A stretch of 64,000 bases of DNA from Campanula takesimana (lineage: Eukaryota; Streptophyta; Magnoliopsida; Asterales; Campanulaceae). Below the pieces are notes generated by a model. The model did not search any database. It saw only the letters and a list, made by a program, of their open reading frames with translations, and had not been told where the DNA came from. Shown piece after piece: positions 21,341 to 31,732 of the stretch; position 1 is the stretch's first letter; every line of letters starts with the position of its first letter. Both the position numbers and the translations under genes were made by a program. The stretch covers positions 1,178,001 to 1,242,000 of the forward strand of contig JAOWBW010000076.1 of the NCBI GenBank assembly GCA_026119855.1, in the 5' to 3' direction.

Positions 21341-22910
21341 ATGGAGGGTCTTCCTGAGGGTTTTGCTTGCTTAGGGTTCATAGATCACCCCGATGATGAA
21401 AGATGTGAATTCGCACCGGCCGATGTTGAAGATATGAAGAAATATTTTCAAAAAGGTGCCGAATTTCTGGAACCTAATACTCTTATGACCTCTGACTATG
21501 TTTCTAATGAATGGCTTGGCTTTTTAGAGTATCCCTTCTTGATTGGCCTTACATTCCCTTTTCCTCCTTGTATTGTGCACTTTTTCGAAATCACAGGGTT
21601 AGCCTTTACCCAGTTGATGCCAGTTGGGTGGAGGCTTTTGATAACTCTGGAAAGGTTAAGTGCTGATATGGGCTTGAAGGTTGATTTAGAGGAATTAGGT
21701 TTCTGTTATGATCTAAGATCTCACGGGAGCAAAAGGTTTGGGTTTAGGGTTAAGACTAAGGCTAATAGTTTGGTTACAGAGTCAACTGATAAGGATAGAA
21801 AGTGGAAAAATAGGTTTTTCTATGTGAAGAGGTCTAGTCTGGAAGGGGTTGGAAGGTTCAATTCATACTGGTTGGATGAAGGTAGTGTTGAATTGATTCT
21901 CTTTCTTCAATGACATAGGTTTTCAATTTAGGTATGTAACAACTTGAATTCTTGCAGTTCTGAAGCTTGATGATTTATTTCCGAGGCGAAAAGACACACT
22001 GAACATTGTTGAGGCTATATGTGCATTATCCCCAAAGAAGCGCAGGTTTGTCCGTCCTGTTACTCCGTCTGATCAAGGTGAAGTTGAAGAAGAAAAGAGT
22101 TCAAGCAAAAGTCTACAAGCTGGTCCAGGGATGTTATCTGGTAAGATTCTATTTTTCCATCAAGTTGATATAAGATGCTCTTACTAACTCTGTATACTAT
22201 CTTGGTTGTAGCTACTCCTTCGCAAGTGAGTTTAGGTGGCGTTAGCAACTTGATTGCAAGGTTCAAGAAGCCAAAAATTGGAGATGCAAAACCTCCAAAG
22301 ACTGAGAGTTCTAAACCCAAGTTGATGATAGGGGACATGGTGGCTTTCAAGAAGAGAAAGGCTGATTTAATTGAGTTGGATGCCTCAGAACCTTTTGAGA
22401 AAAAGCTTGCTAAGAAGGTAAGTTTCTTAAACGTTTATGCTAATTGGTTCTTCAATCAACATCCACCTAATTCTAATACTTCAGGTTCTGGATGCCACAA
22501 ACATGTTGACTAATGAAGTCCAACTTTGGAGGGGTAAAGCAGAGGAATCCTTGCAAGCCAAACAAGATGCTGAGGAAAAGCTGTTGGAAAAGGATTCTAA
22601 GATTGTAGCCATGGAAAAATAGATTAGGGAGTGGACAATGAGGATGGCCGAGTTGAACAGACTGAATAGAGAGGGTATAGAGGCTTTGGAAGAAAGGTTG
22701 ACCAAAGAAGCGGGCAAGATGGTGTTTGAAGCTTGAATTCAGATGATAGAAGAATATCAAGCTGGGAAGCATACAGAATGGAACCTTGACGATGAACAGG
22801 CTGCACTGAAGGGGATCAAGGATGAAGAAGCTGGAGAGGTTAGTTCTAAGCCCCAGGATGCTGCTGCGGAGCAGGTTGACGAGAATGTAGATGTCAAGGC
22901 GGATGCTTGA
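21341..22910 (+). pseudogene. Antisense multi-exon gene of the Tat element (Transposase_28-like)
   Basis: Starts at ATG 21341 (MEGLPEGFACLGF). The region FPFPPCIVHFFEITGLAFTQ followed by LMPVGWRLL resembles the plant 'putative gypsy type transposon' family (Transposase_28, PF04195, from memory). One frame can be followed through four exons with GT-AG introns: exons 21341-21881, 21958-22140, 22212-22417 and 22485-22910, with introns of 76, 71 and 67 nt, all phase-consistent. Exon 3 is basic and may hold nuclear-localisation-like KKRK runs. Exon 4 is Glu/Lys-rich and coiled-coil-like. Two in-frame stops (TAG 22620-22622, TGA 22734-22736) precede the apparent end at 22908-22910, so this copy is broken. 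Antisense extra genes are known in Tat/Ogre relatives; their role is not established. Confidence 0.65.
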
Positions 22911-23925
22911 AAGGTAAGTTATTTCTTTTTTCCTGCAAGGCGTTAGTAACTAAAACAATTTCTTTTAGGCTTTAAGTAATTTAGTTTTATCAACGAGGGG
23001 GATGTCCTCGTAAACAATTAGATAATCTTAAGATGTAATCGTTTTAGTTTGGACAAGTTTTATGTTTTAGTTGTAGTCAACTCATGTCATGCTGCTAGCA
23101 TGAGTTTGACTTTTTGGATGTTAAGTTTAGTTTGAACAGTTTCAGGATGTATGATCCTTACTTTGGTACTGATTGACTTTCTTTATGATGCTATTTGTAA
23201 TTTAAGGTGACAGTGTAAATGCAACTTGTTAAAGTTGGCCTTTAAGAAAAGAAGAATGAAACATGTAAATACTAGTACTTGTGAATGAGAAGATGTTTCA
23301 ATCTTTAAAAATTTTGTTCTTGGTAACATGTTAATGCTACAACCAACTGTAAATGACTTTAGTTCACAAGTTGTCTAAGTGCAAGATGGTAATCAATATG
23401 TAACGAGTTACACTGGCCACCTTACAACTTACACAAATGTGAAAAACGTGCGCACGGGCGAAGGTGTATGAACCTTTAATCTTGTGAAAGATGTACAATC
23501 TTTAAACCTTTGAAAAGTGAAAACTTTTAATCCTGAGTGCAGATTTGTAATCAAAAATGTATAAGATTTATCATCAATGAACTTACTGGCTTAAGTGAAC
23601 AGTGACACCCCTTTCCAGTATTTCGTTGAGCAAGTTGGAATCCTTGAATCTAAACAACTCAAGTTGTTAATCCTAGCGAACCCACATGTTGATCACATCG
23701 ATCCAAGTTAGAATTTCATGTATCCTTACAAAACAAACATATGTTAGGGGTGGGTGTTAGCTTGGCTAACACCCCTCCGATGCTTAAGTCAGTATGTGTT
23801 TGAAATAAATAAGTTGGAAATAAAAATACTAAAACAAAACTTAATTAAATCATACCTGATTCTCGGAATGCAATGGACAAGCTACAACTAACATATAATA
23901 TGCTTTAAGGTGGATTGCATTCCAA
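22911..23925. other. Non-coding 3' region of the Tat element
   Basis: About 1 kb, AT-rich, with no supportable gene. Near 23750-23795 there is a small inverted repeat (GGGTGTTAGC / GCTAACACCC). The true C-terminal end of pol lies at the right edge of this stretch, cut off from the rest by the solo LTR. Confidence 0.6.
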
Positions 23926-23930
23926 CTTCT

Positions 23931-25422
23931 TGTTGGTAGTGGTGCCCTAGGCACGTTTAATAAACGTTGTAATTGTTATCATTTATTTCATATCAATAAA
24001 GAGATGTTTTGATTATTATTATTGTTCATGTTTACTTATAATAATCTCCGTCCCTAGTACTTGTTAAGCACTAGTATAAAGGCTAAATGATCATGAGATG
24101 ATCATGTTAGATTTATGGGTACTTGTTTAGAACAAGGTACTGGACATGACCCGCTTTATGAGATTTATGTCATGGTCTATGTCATACATATATCTCATAT
24201 TAGTTATGTCATTTGAATCCTTAGACATGAAGTTATTATAGTCTTCCACTTGATGAACATTATGTTTGACATATTCAAACGCTACCTTTAACCGGGAAGT
24301 TATAAAGGGTATGATTGGCATAATCGGATTCACGTAGGGAAGAATAATAAGCTAAATGGATTTGTCCCTCCTCGGAGAGATGTCAAACTTGGGCCTCTCG
24401 TAGGAATGATGTTGATGAAATGTTCGGCCGGACTCAAATGAATTGATTGGATCAATGTCATTTGGATTATCAACATATTCGGAATCGAGAAAGTATTGAA
24501 CAAAACAAGTTGACTGTTTGACCATGACTTGTGTTCAATGACATCGTGGACAAAGGGATTGTGACATATTCTAAAGGAATGCGAACTTGTATCTAGTTAT
24601 ACTATTTGGGTAGGTATGACGGTTTGCTAGAACCTAATCATATCTTATGGGATCATGTTTGAGCTCATTGCCAACTTTGTATAATCCTAGAGGGTCACAC
24701 ACAATAGAACGAATCTTTAAAAAGGACTACATTGGAATTTTGGAAATTCTGGACTTTCTGGGAAGTGGGCGACCGCACATTCTTGACTGGGCGGCCGCAC
24801 ACTTAGCCAAATTTTGTACCAGTTTTGTTTCAGATAGTTGTGCGACCGCACAAATGGTTTTGGGCGGCCGCACAGTACTGTCGGGTGGCAGATTCCTAAT
24901 TTGATTAGGAAACGAATTTTGGACGGATTTTGACACAAGTTTCCTATTTGGAATAGGTCATACTTGTGTATAAAAGACCAAGTTCGGCCAGCACTCATAA
25001 CGATTGATTTTGTGAGTCTCAAAGAGTTTGAGAGAGGGTTTATTTTGTTCCAAGGCATTCTTGGTTGAGGAACAAAATAATACACGAAATAAATTCCATA
25101 TAGTTCTTTTGATTGTGAAAAAGTGTTTCACAATTTGGTCTAGCAACCAAGATCAAAGAAGCTCCTTTGATATTCGTTCGAAGTGTGGATACCGCTAGAG
25201 GGTGAAAATCATCATCTTCAAAGTTCGTGTTCAAGCTTTGTGATCGTGATCAAGTCTTCAAACCTCCACCAAAGACCAAGAGAATTTGATAGCCATCAAG
25301 GGTTAGTTTATTCCTTTATTCTTATGTTGTATTTGATTTAATCATATGAACGGATCCATGGCTTTGGGTTTCAAAATTTTAATTGCTACATTCCGCTGCG
25401 CATGTTTGATCGAAACCCAACA
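23931..25422 (+). mobile_element. Solo LTR (1492 bp) inserted at the 3' end of Tat pol
   Basis: Starts TGTTGGTAG and ends AAACCCAACA, flanked by CTTCT at 23926-23930 and 25423-25427. It has no internal domain, so it is the product of LTR-LTR recombination. The end TTCCGCTGCGCATG before CCCAACA is typical of copia LTR 3' ends on the plus strand. TATAAAAG at 24969-24976 is a likely TATA box. Four GC-rich words lie upstream of it (see the repeat at 24767-24874). Confidence 0.93.
24767..24874. repeat. Paired GC-rich motifs in the solo-LTR U3
   Basis: GCGACCGCACA at 24769 and 24842 and GCGGCCGCACA at 24791 and 24864. Within each pair the spacing is 22 bp, and the two pairs are 73 bp apart. They stand out from AT-rich surroundings and lie 95-200 bp upstream of the TATA box. 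Confidence 0.85.
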
Positions 25423-25427
25423 CTTCT

Positions 25428-28400
25428 TGGTATTCTAACCCCGTCCAAGGTGGAGAGCCAATATGCCCCTTTACCAGCCTCTGCATCTACAAGGTAGGGA
25501 CCTTCCCACTTGGCTACAAGTTTGCCAGCGTTCAATTCCCTTGTGTTCTGAAAGACCTTTCGGAGTACCATGTCTCCAACTTGAAATCTCCTAATGCGTA
25601 CATTCTTGTTGTAAGACTTGGCAATTCTCTGTTGATAAGCTGCCTTCCTGATCTTGGCCAAATCTCTTAGTTCATCAATAGTATCAAGATCTTCAGCAAG
25701 TATAATCTGGTTGTCTTCTGGAGTTATTAAGCCGTATCTTGCTGTTGGGATGGAAAATTCTACTGGAATAACAGCTTCTGTTCCATAAACTAGAGAGAAA
25801 GGAGTTTGTCCTGTTGCATTTTTTGGGGTTGTTCTATCTGCCCATAACACTAGTGGCAATTCTTCGGCCCATCTTCCTTTCTTCTGATCAAGACGTTTCT
25901 TCAGATTGTTCACAATCAACTTGTTGCTGGATTCTGCTTGGCCGTTGGCTTGAGGATGTACCGGTGTTGAAGTAATCAACTTGATTCCCCATCTTGTACA
26001 GAAATCTTGAGTCTTCTTACTGATGAATTGTGAACCATTGTCACAAACAATTTCTGAAGGGACACCAAACCTACTGATGATGTTCCTTTTTAGGAATGAA
26101 ATCACTTCTTTATCTCTAACTTGAACAAAAGCTTCGGCCTCTATCCATTTTGAGAAGTAATCAGTCATGGCTAACATGAACACTTTACCCCAGGTGCTTT
26201 AGGAAACTTTCCAACAATGTCCATCCCCCATTGCATGAAGGGCCACGGTGATAAAATAGGGTGGAGAGGTTCAGCAAGTTGATGCAGGATATTGCTATGT
26301 CTCTGACAAGAATCACATTTCTGAACGTAATTGGTGGCATCCTGACGCATAGTCGGCCAATAGTACCCTGTTCTTAATGCCTTAGAAGATAGTAACTTGC
26401 CCCCAGAATGATTGCCACATTCACCTTCATGCAGCTCTCTCAAAACTTGTTTAGCTTGTTGTTGATCCAGGCATCTCATGTACAAACCTGTAAAAGACTT
26501 ACGAAATAGGATGTTATCAATTAATACAAATCTAGATACCTTCATCCTAAAAGCTTTCACATTTTTGACACCTTGTGGCACTGTTCCATCCTGCAGAAAT
26601 GTTATTATGGGCAGTGTCCAAGATGTCTCTCCGTTGGAGGTATCGTTCAATGTCTCTGGTTGATCATCGACTTGGTTGGTTTCTGGCTGGTGTATTGCAG
26701 GATGTAGGATGTGAATTATAGGTATAGAATTGTTCAACATGCTCCTGCAACTTGATCCAAGGTTGGCTAACGCGTCAGCTTCAGCATTTTCTTCCCTTGG
26801 GATTTGTTGGAATGTAAGTTCTTCAAATTGTCCCGACAAGGATTTGACATGTTGCAGATAACTTAACATTCTTTTATGCTTTGCGGTATAGGACCCGTTA
26901 AAATGGTTAACCAATAACAAGGAATCACTATAAACATTGAGATATTTAACATTTAAACTTAAAGCAGTAACCAAACCCATGACGAGGGCTTCATATTCAG
27001 CCTCGTTATTTGTAGCTTGGAATTCACAAGCTACAGCCTGTGGAATTAGTTCTCCTTGGGGGGATCTCAAGACTATGCCCAAACCTGTGCCCCTTGCATT
27101 TGATGCTCCATCTGTATAAAGTGTCCAAAACCTGGAACAGCCTGAACCTTCAAGTTGCTGGACTTCAAGTTCAACTTCAGGTTGAAGGTCAGGGCTGAAA
27201 TCTGCTACGAGGTCAGCTAGGGCTTGTGACTTGATTGCGGTCCTTGCTTCATACTGAATATCATAGGTACTAAGTTGCACGGACCATTTTGCCATCCTTC
27301 CTGACATCTCAGGTTTTCTCATTACGTTCCTGATAGGATAGTTAGTCCTCACAATAATAGGATGAACTTCAAAATAGTGGCGCAACTTAATAGAAGCAGT
27401 TATCAAAGCAAGAACAAGTTTCTCAAGATGGGAGTACCTGGTTTCGGCATCTAGAAGAGATTTACTTACATAATAAACAGGAAATTGAGTACCATCTTGT
27501 TCCCTTGCTAGGACTGCACTGACTGCATTTTCTGATACTGAAAGGTAGAGGTACAAAGCTTCACCGATTTCAGGTTTGGAAAGTAGAGGAGGCGTTGTTA
27601 AATAGTCTTTAAGCTGGTTGAAGGCTGCTTCGTGCTCTTCTGTCCACTGGAACAATTTGTTTTTCCTCAACACTTCATAGAACAACCTGCACCTGTCTGA
27701 TGATTTGGAGATGAACCTAGTCAGGGCTGCCACCTTGCCTGTGAGCCTTTGCACTTCCTTAATATTCTTTGGGGACTTCAAGTTGATAATGGCCTTTATC
27801 TGTTCTGGACTTGCTTCAATGCCTCTCTTGGTTACCATGTAGCCAAGGAATTTTCCTGCCTTAACACCAAAGTTGCATTTTGAAGGGTTGAGCTTCATGT
27901 TGAAAGCTTCCAGGATATCAAAAGCTTCCTTTAGATCTCGGGCATGGTCTTCAATACACTTGGACTTCACCACCATGTCGTCAATGTACATTTCCACAGT
28001 CTTCCCAAGCTGGTCCTTGAACATCATGTTGACCAGTCTCTGATAGGTTGCCCCTACATTCCTTAACCCAAAGGGCATGATGATGAAGCAGTATATACCC
28101 TCTGGAGTGATAAACGCCGTATCTTCTTGGTCCGAAGGCTCCATCTGAATTTGTTGAAATCCTGAATAGGCATCCATAAATGTCAAGACCTCATGTCCAG
28201 CTGTCGCGTCAACCAGGGCATCAATATGAGGCAAAGGAAAAGGATCCTTAGGGCATGCTTTATTCATGTCTGTAAAATCCACACAGACTCGCCACTTCCC
28301 ATTCTTCTTTTCTACAACCACCACGTTCGCCAACCACTTGGGGTATTCAACCTCTCTGATCATCTTGGACTTTAGTAACCTCTCTACTTCTTCCTTGATA

Positions 28401-28693
28401 ATCTGATTACGTTCATGAGCGAACTTCTTTCTCTTTTGGTGAACAGGTTTGGCATTTGGGTCCACGTTCAACTTGTGGGTTATAACATCCTTGCTGATTC
28501 CAGTCATATCTTCATGCTTCCAAGCAAAGCACTTCATCCTGCTCCTTAGAAATTGAATGATCTGCTCCTCTACATTAGGAGGTAAGTCTGCACCTATATG
28601 GACTTTGCCATCGGGATTAGAAGGATCAAGATGCACCTCCTTGATATCAAACTCTGCCGTTTCAAGTACATCCCGGGCCTTTCTCTGTAATTG
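25428..28693 (-). pseudogene. Tat element pol (RT, RNase H, aRNase H, integrase)
   Basis: In frame with gag-protease, directly after one TAG. RT begins with VRVCVDF-type core wording (WRVCVDFTDMNKACPKDPFP) and has YIDDMVVKS about 236 codons after the TAG. The first RNase H appears degenerate (LSVSENAVSAVL), as is usual in Tat elements. A second, archaeal-type RNase H has its acidic residues visible: YTDGASN, NNEAEYEAL, VYSDSLL, NAEADALA. Integrase shows the HHCC zinc region (GNHSGG ... CDSCQRH) and the D,D35E core: TDYFSKW, CDNGSQF, QAESSN. A frameshift near 26175 separates the zinc region from the core. The last residues are displaced by the solo LTR. Confidence 0.92.
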
Positions 28694-28696
28694 CTA
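28688..28696 (-). promoter_or_regulatory. Leaky-stop context between Tat gag-protease and pol
   Basis: Minus strand reads TAG CAA TTA, with gag-protease upstream and pol downstream in the same frame. TAG followed by CARYYA is the established readthrough signal of tobamoviruses and some other plant viruses. It would give a minority of Gag-Pol fusion. The context is seen directly; its use here is inferred. Confidence 0.65.
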
Positions 28697-31096
28697 TGCT
28701 TGCCTGGGACTGCTGGCTGCCTTCATGGACACCTTGTAACATTCTTTAGCAGCTTGCTGATCTCCTGACACCTTGACTACTCCCCAAGGTGTTGGCAACT
28801 TGAAACACTGGTGGTAAGTTGAGGGTACGGCCTTTACATTGTGAATCCAGGGTCTACCCAGTATGATGTTATAGGATGACTGACATTCTATTACGCAGAA
28901 CTTCTCCATGGAGTTAATTCCTTCGACATAGACCGGGAATGTAATTTCTCCAAAAGTATGCTTCGTCTCCCCACTGAATCCGACCAAGACTGAGGAACTC
29001 TTAGTCACATTCTCAAGCGGGATGCCCATTCCTTTCAAGCCATCCGTTGTTACGATATTTACTGAACTTCCATTATCTATCAAGATGCGCCTCACCAAAC
29101 AGTTTGCAACTTGTAAGCTTACGACCAAGGCATCATGATGTGGATCCTGGATGGTGACCCTATCATCTTCATCAAAGGAAATTTCTTGACCCTTGTCCTT
29201 TCCGACCGATCTTGAGGGCAAATAGGACCTGTCCTCCTTTGCCTCTGCAGCACGACGCTTGGCTGCCGAATAGGTTGTGCCACAGATATCTGAGCCTCCA
29301 ATGATCATGTTGACCACTCTGGTTGGAGGTGGGTGGGATGGTGGACCCTCAGGTTGTTTTTCTTGGTCGCCCGCACGATCTTCAACACGTCCACGCCTTC
29401 TGCTAAGTAGCTCTTTGAGGAGTCCTTTGGATAACAAGTGGCTGATCTCCTTCCTGAGTGCAATACAATTTTCCGTGGTATGCCCAAAATCTTTATGATA
29501 GGCGCACCACTTGGACTTGTCTTTCCAAATTGAAGGCTTGTCAGCTTTCTTGGGCCACCTTGCTTTCTCACCCAGGTTGTCCAAGGCATTGATTAATCCT
29601 GCAATATCAATAGAAAAACAATAGTCATCAATTCTTGGATAAGAAGAATCATCATCCTCATCACTATCATCAACAATATGAACTTTAGAAGAGTCGGGTT
29701 TAGAGTAGGGTTTGCCCCTATTAGATCTGGAGTGAGATGTTTCCATCTTGCCACCAGAATGGGATGGATCAGCTCTGCCACTAGGAGGGTCTGGTGTTGT
29801 ATTCTTTTTGATTGTTTTATCCTGGAGCAACTTGTCCTCCTCCAACCTGATGAATTTGGAAGCTCTAGTTCTGATCTCATCCAGCCTTCTGCATGGCATC
29901 ATCACCAAGTCATCATAATACGGAAAGTCTTTCTTGAGTCCCATCCTGAAGGCTTCAATTGCAGTCACAGTGTCCAGGTTGGATATGTTCACTGCCTCCT
30001 TGTTGAATCTGCTCAGATAGTCCTTCAGTAGCTCAACAGGTTGTTGGACCACCCTATAAAGATCACTTGTTAGCTTTTCAAACACCCTGTTGCATGAAAA
30101 CTGATTAGTGAACAGATTAATAAGCTGAGCGTATGATCCAATAGAACCCAAAGGTTGGCTAATGAGCCATCTCAAAGCTGCCCCTGTGAGAGTAGAGCCA
30201 AAACCCCTGCAAAAGCATGCTTCCTTGTATTGAGGTGGAATATGGACAACATCCATCTTCTCCTGGTATAGTGCAACATGTTCAGCTGGATCCGTTGTTC
30301 CGTCGTATTGCTTCATATGAGGCGGGCTGAACTTCTTCGGTATGACCACGTTGGCTATGGTTGGAGCGAAGCGTGATTCATTGTAGCATGTTGGAGATGC
30401 CTGGTTGTATGGCATGGTCATCCCTGGTACGTTCATGACTAACTCTCTCAACTCCTGCATTTGACGGCTAAGCAGGCTACCTGCATCATTGTTAGGAGCA
30501 GCAAATTGATAATTATTAAAATGATTGAAATCAGGTAGAGGGTTTAAACCGCCTGCCGCCGCTGTTGAAGGGGTCAGCAACGTTGTTGAGGTTGGAGCAA
30601 TAGCTTCAGGATTAACAACGGTACTATTGGTCAGGCTGGCTACCGGTGTGAATCCACCAAATCCAGAGGGTCCAGCAGTGTCTCCCTTAAAAGTAAGTCT
30701 CCGAGGTTGGTAAGGAGAGTACAGGTTGGAAGGCGCACTAGGAGTAACAGACTCGAAGATGCTAGGGAAGCTGGTCTGTTGCACCATTGGCGTTCCCCCA
30801 CGGAGAGAAGATACTTCATTCTGCAACCTGGCGACGTGATTCATCAGCATGGTAGAAGTATCATTCTGAACTAGGATCTGGTTCCTCACTTCACGCAGCA
30901 TGGCGGTCAAGTTGGAGGCTATGTCAATTGTGACTTCCTGGGTTGTAGTAACAGGAACTCCATCACGGATCTGAATTGGCTGTGAAACACCACTGATGTG
31001 CTGAGTTGAAGGTATCACCGTTGATGAAGCTGGGTTTGTGCTCACTGTTGAGCTCGCACCAACCGAAGTCATGGCTGAGGACATTGCTGTCGACAT
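28694..31096 (-). CDS. Tat element gag-protease
   Basis: The first ATG is at 31096 (MSTAMSSAM); six earlier in-frame residues come only from a TTG start. About 800 residues and apparently unbroken. Order: a Ser/Thr/Pro-rich N-terminus, the retrotransposon gag core (KFSPPHMKQYDGTTDPAEHV, GAALRWLISQPLGSI, FTNQFSC), a basic Ser/Asp-rich linker, a zinc-knuckle-like motif (WCAYHKDFGHTTENC, near residue 530), and an aspartic protease with active site LIDNGSSVNIV near residue 674. It ends at the TAG discussed above. An intact gag fits the low LTR divergence. Confidence 0.9.
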   Translation of the reverse strand: MSTAMSSAMTSVGASSTVSTNPASSTVIPSTQHISGVSQPIQIRDGVPVTTTQEVTIDIASNLTAMLREVRNQILVQNDTSTMLMNHVARLQNEVSSLRGGTPMVQQTSFPSIFESVTPSAPSNLYSPYQPRRLTFKGDTAGPSGFGGFTPVASLTNSTVVNPEAIAPTSTTLLTPSTAAAGGLNPLPDFNHFNNYQFAAPNNDAGSLLSRQMQELRELVMNVPGMTMPYNQASPTCYNESRFAPTIANVVIPKKFSPPHMKQYDGTTDPAEHVALYQEKMDVVHIPPQYKEACFCRGFGSTLTGAALRWLISQPLGSIGSYAQLINLFTNQFSCNRVFEKLTSDLYRVVQQPVELLKDYLSRFNKEAVNISNLDTVTAIEAFRMGLKKDFPYYDDLVMMPCRRLDEIRTRASKFIRLEEDKLLQDKTIKKNTTPDPPSGRADPSHSGGKMETSHSRSNRGKPYSKPDSSKVHIVDDSDEDDDSSYPRIDDYCFSIDIAGLINALDNLGEKARWPKKADKPSIWKDKSKWCAYHKDFGHTTENCIALRKEISHLLSKGLLKELLSRRRGRVEDRAGDQEKQPEGPPSHPPPTRVVNMIIGGSDICGTTYSAAKRRAAEAKEDRSYLPSRSVGKDKGQEISFDEDDRVTIQDPHHDALVVSLQVANCLVRRILIDNGSSVNIVTTDGLKGMGIPLENVTKSSSVLVGFSGETKHTFGEITFPVYVEGINSMEKFCVIECQSSYNIILGRPWIHNVKAVPSTYHQCFKLPTPWGVVKVSGDQQAAKECYKVSMKAASSPRQA

Positions 31097-31133
31097 CTCA
31101 AGTTCTTTTAACAATTAAAAGACCAAAGTTTCC

Positions 31134-31147
31134 CACAGACAGCGCCA
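31134..31147 (-). other. Primer-binding site of the Tat element
   Basis: Minus strand TGGCGCTGTCTGTG begins three bases inside the 5' LTR. It resembles the TGGCGCCGTCTGTGG type seen in Tat/Retand elements, with one change. Confidence 0.7.
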
Positions 31148-31150
31148 AAT

Positions 31151-31727
31151 TGTTTTGGTCAAATTTCTCAATTCAACTTCTAAGTAAGATTATTGGGCAC
31201 AATGGAATATAATTGCAAAGAAACTTAAGGATAGAAATGAACACGAGAATTTTAACGAGGAAAGCCCTTGAACAACTTGTTCGCCGGCATAAAACCTCGG
31301 GGAAGAAACTTCGTTAGTATTGCCTTTCGAGTTTTAATGGAGTACAAAGAATAAGAGTAAAAGCTCTATCTCGTGAGTGTGTGTTACATTGTTCGTGCTT
31401 GCTATTTATAACAAAATAATTAACACCGAAAACTGAATAGATGAGCCTTATATCTCGGAGAGTTGGTTAGGGCTTATCCAGTTTTAAGATGATCCCCCTA
31501 GTTCCTTGACTCAGTCTTCAACTAAGCCACTCTTTGTTCGATCATGCCCACAATTTCCGCAATGGCTACCTGAAAAATAGGGATAAATTTACCTGCAAAT
31601 AAATCACGTGTAAATGATCAAATTATTGTTGCCGTTGAGTTGCAGGTTGCTGGACAAGTTGATGTGTTCAAGATGGCTCAGGACTTTCAGGATGTAGAGG
31701 AACAGAGCAAATTTTTATCCCCAAACA
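31151..31727 (-). repeat. 5' LTR of the Tat element (577 bp)
   Basis: Pair of the LTR at 20472-21048. It ends CCCCAAACA directly before the duplication ATCAT. Confidence 0.95.
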
Positions 31728-31732
31728 ATCAT

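Larger units (their letters stand above)
20472..31727 (-). mobile_element. Ty3/gypsy Tat/Retand-type element nested in element B
   Basis: Exact borders: duplication ATCAT on both sides, two 577-bp LTRs starting TGTTTTGG and ending CCCCAAACA. I count about 8 differences between them (about 1.4%), so it inserted recently. On the minus strand: primer site, gag-protease, RT, degenerate RNase H, a second archaeal-type RNase H, integrase. The dual RNase H and RT motif YIDDMVVKS place it in the Tat lineage. An antisense multi-exon gene lies between pol and the 3' LTR, as is known in this lineage. A solo LTR (23931-25422) interrupts the pol 3' end. Confidence 0.95.

Noticed and set aside
24647..24904. 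Open frames across the GC-rich motifs of the solo LTR
   Set aside because: They lie in LTR U3 with no protein similarity; the openness is by chance.
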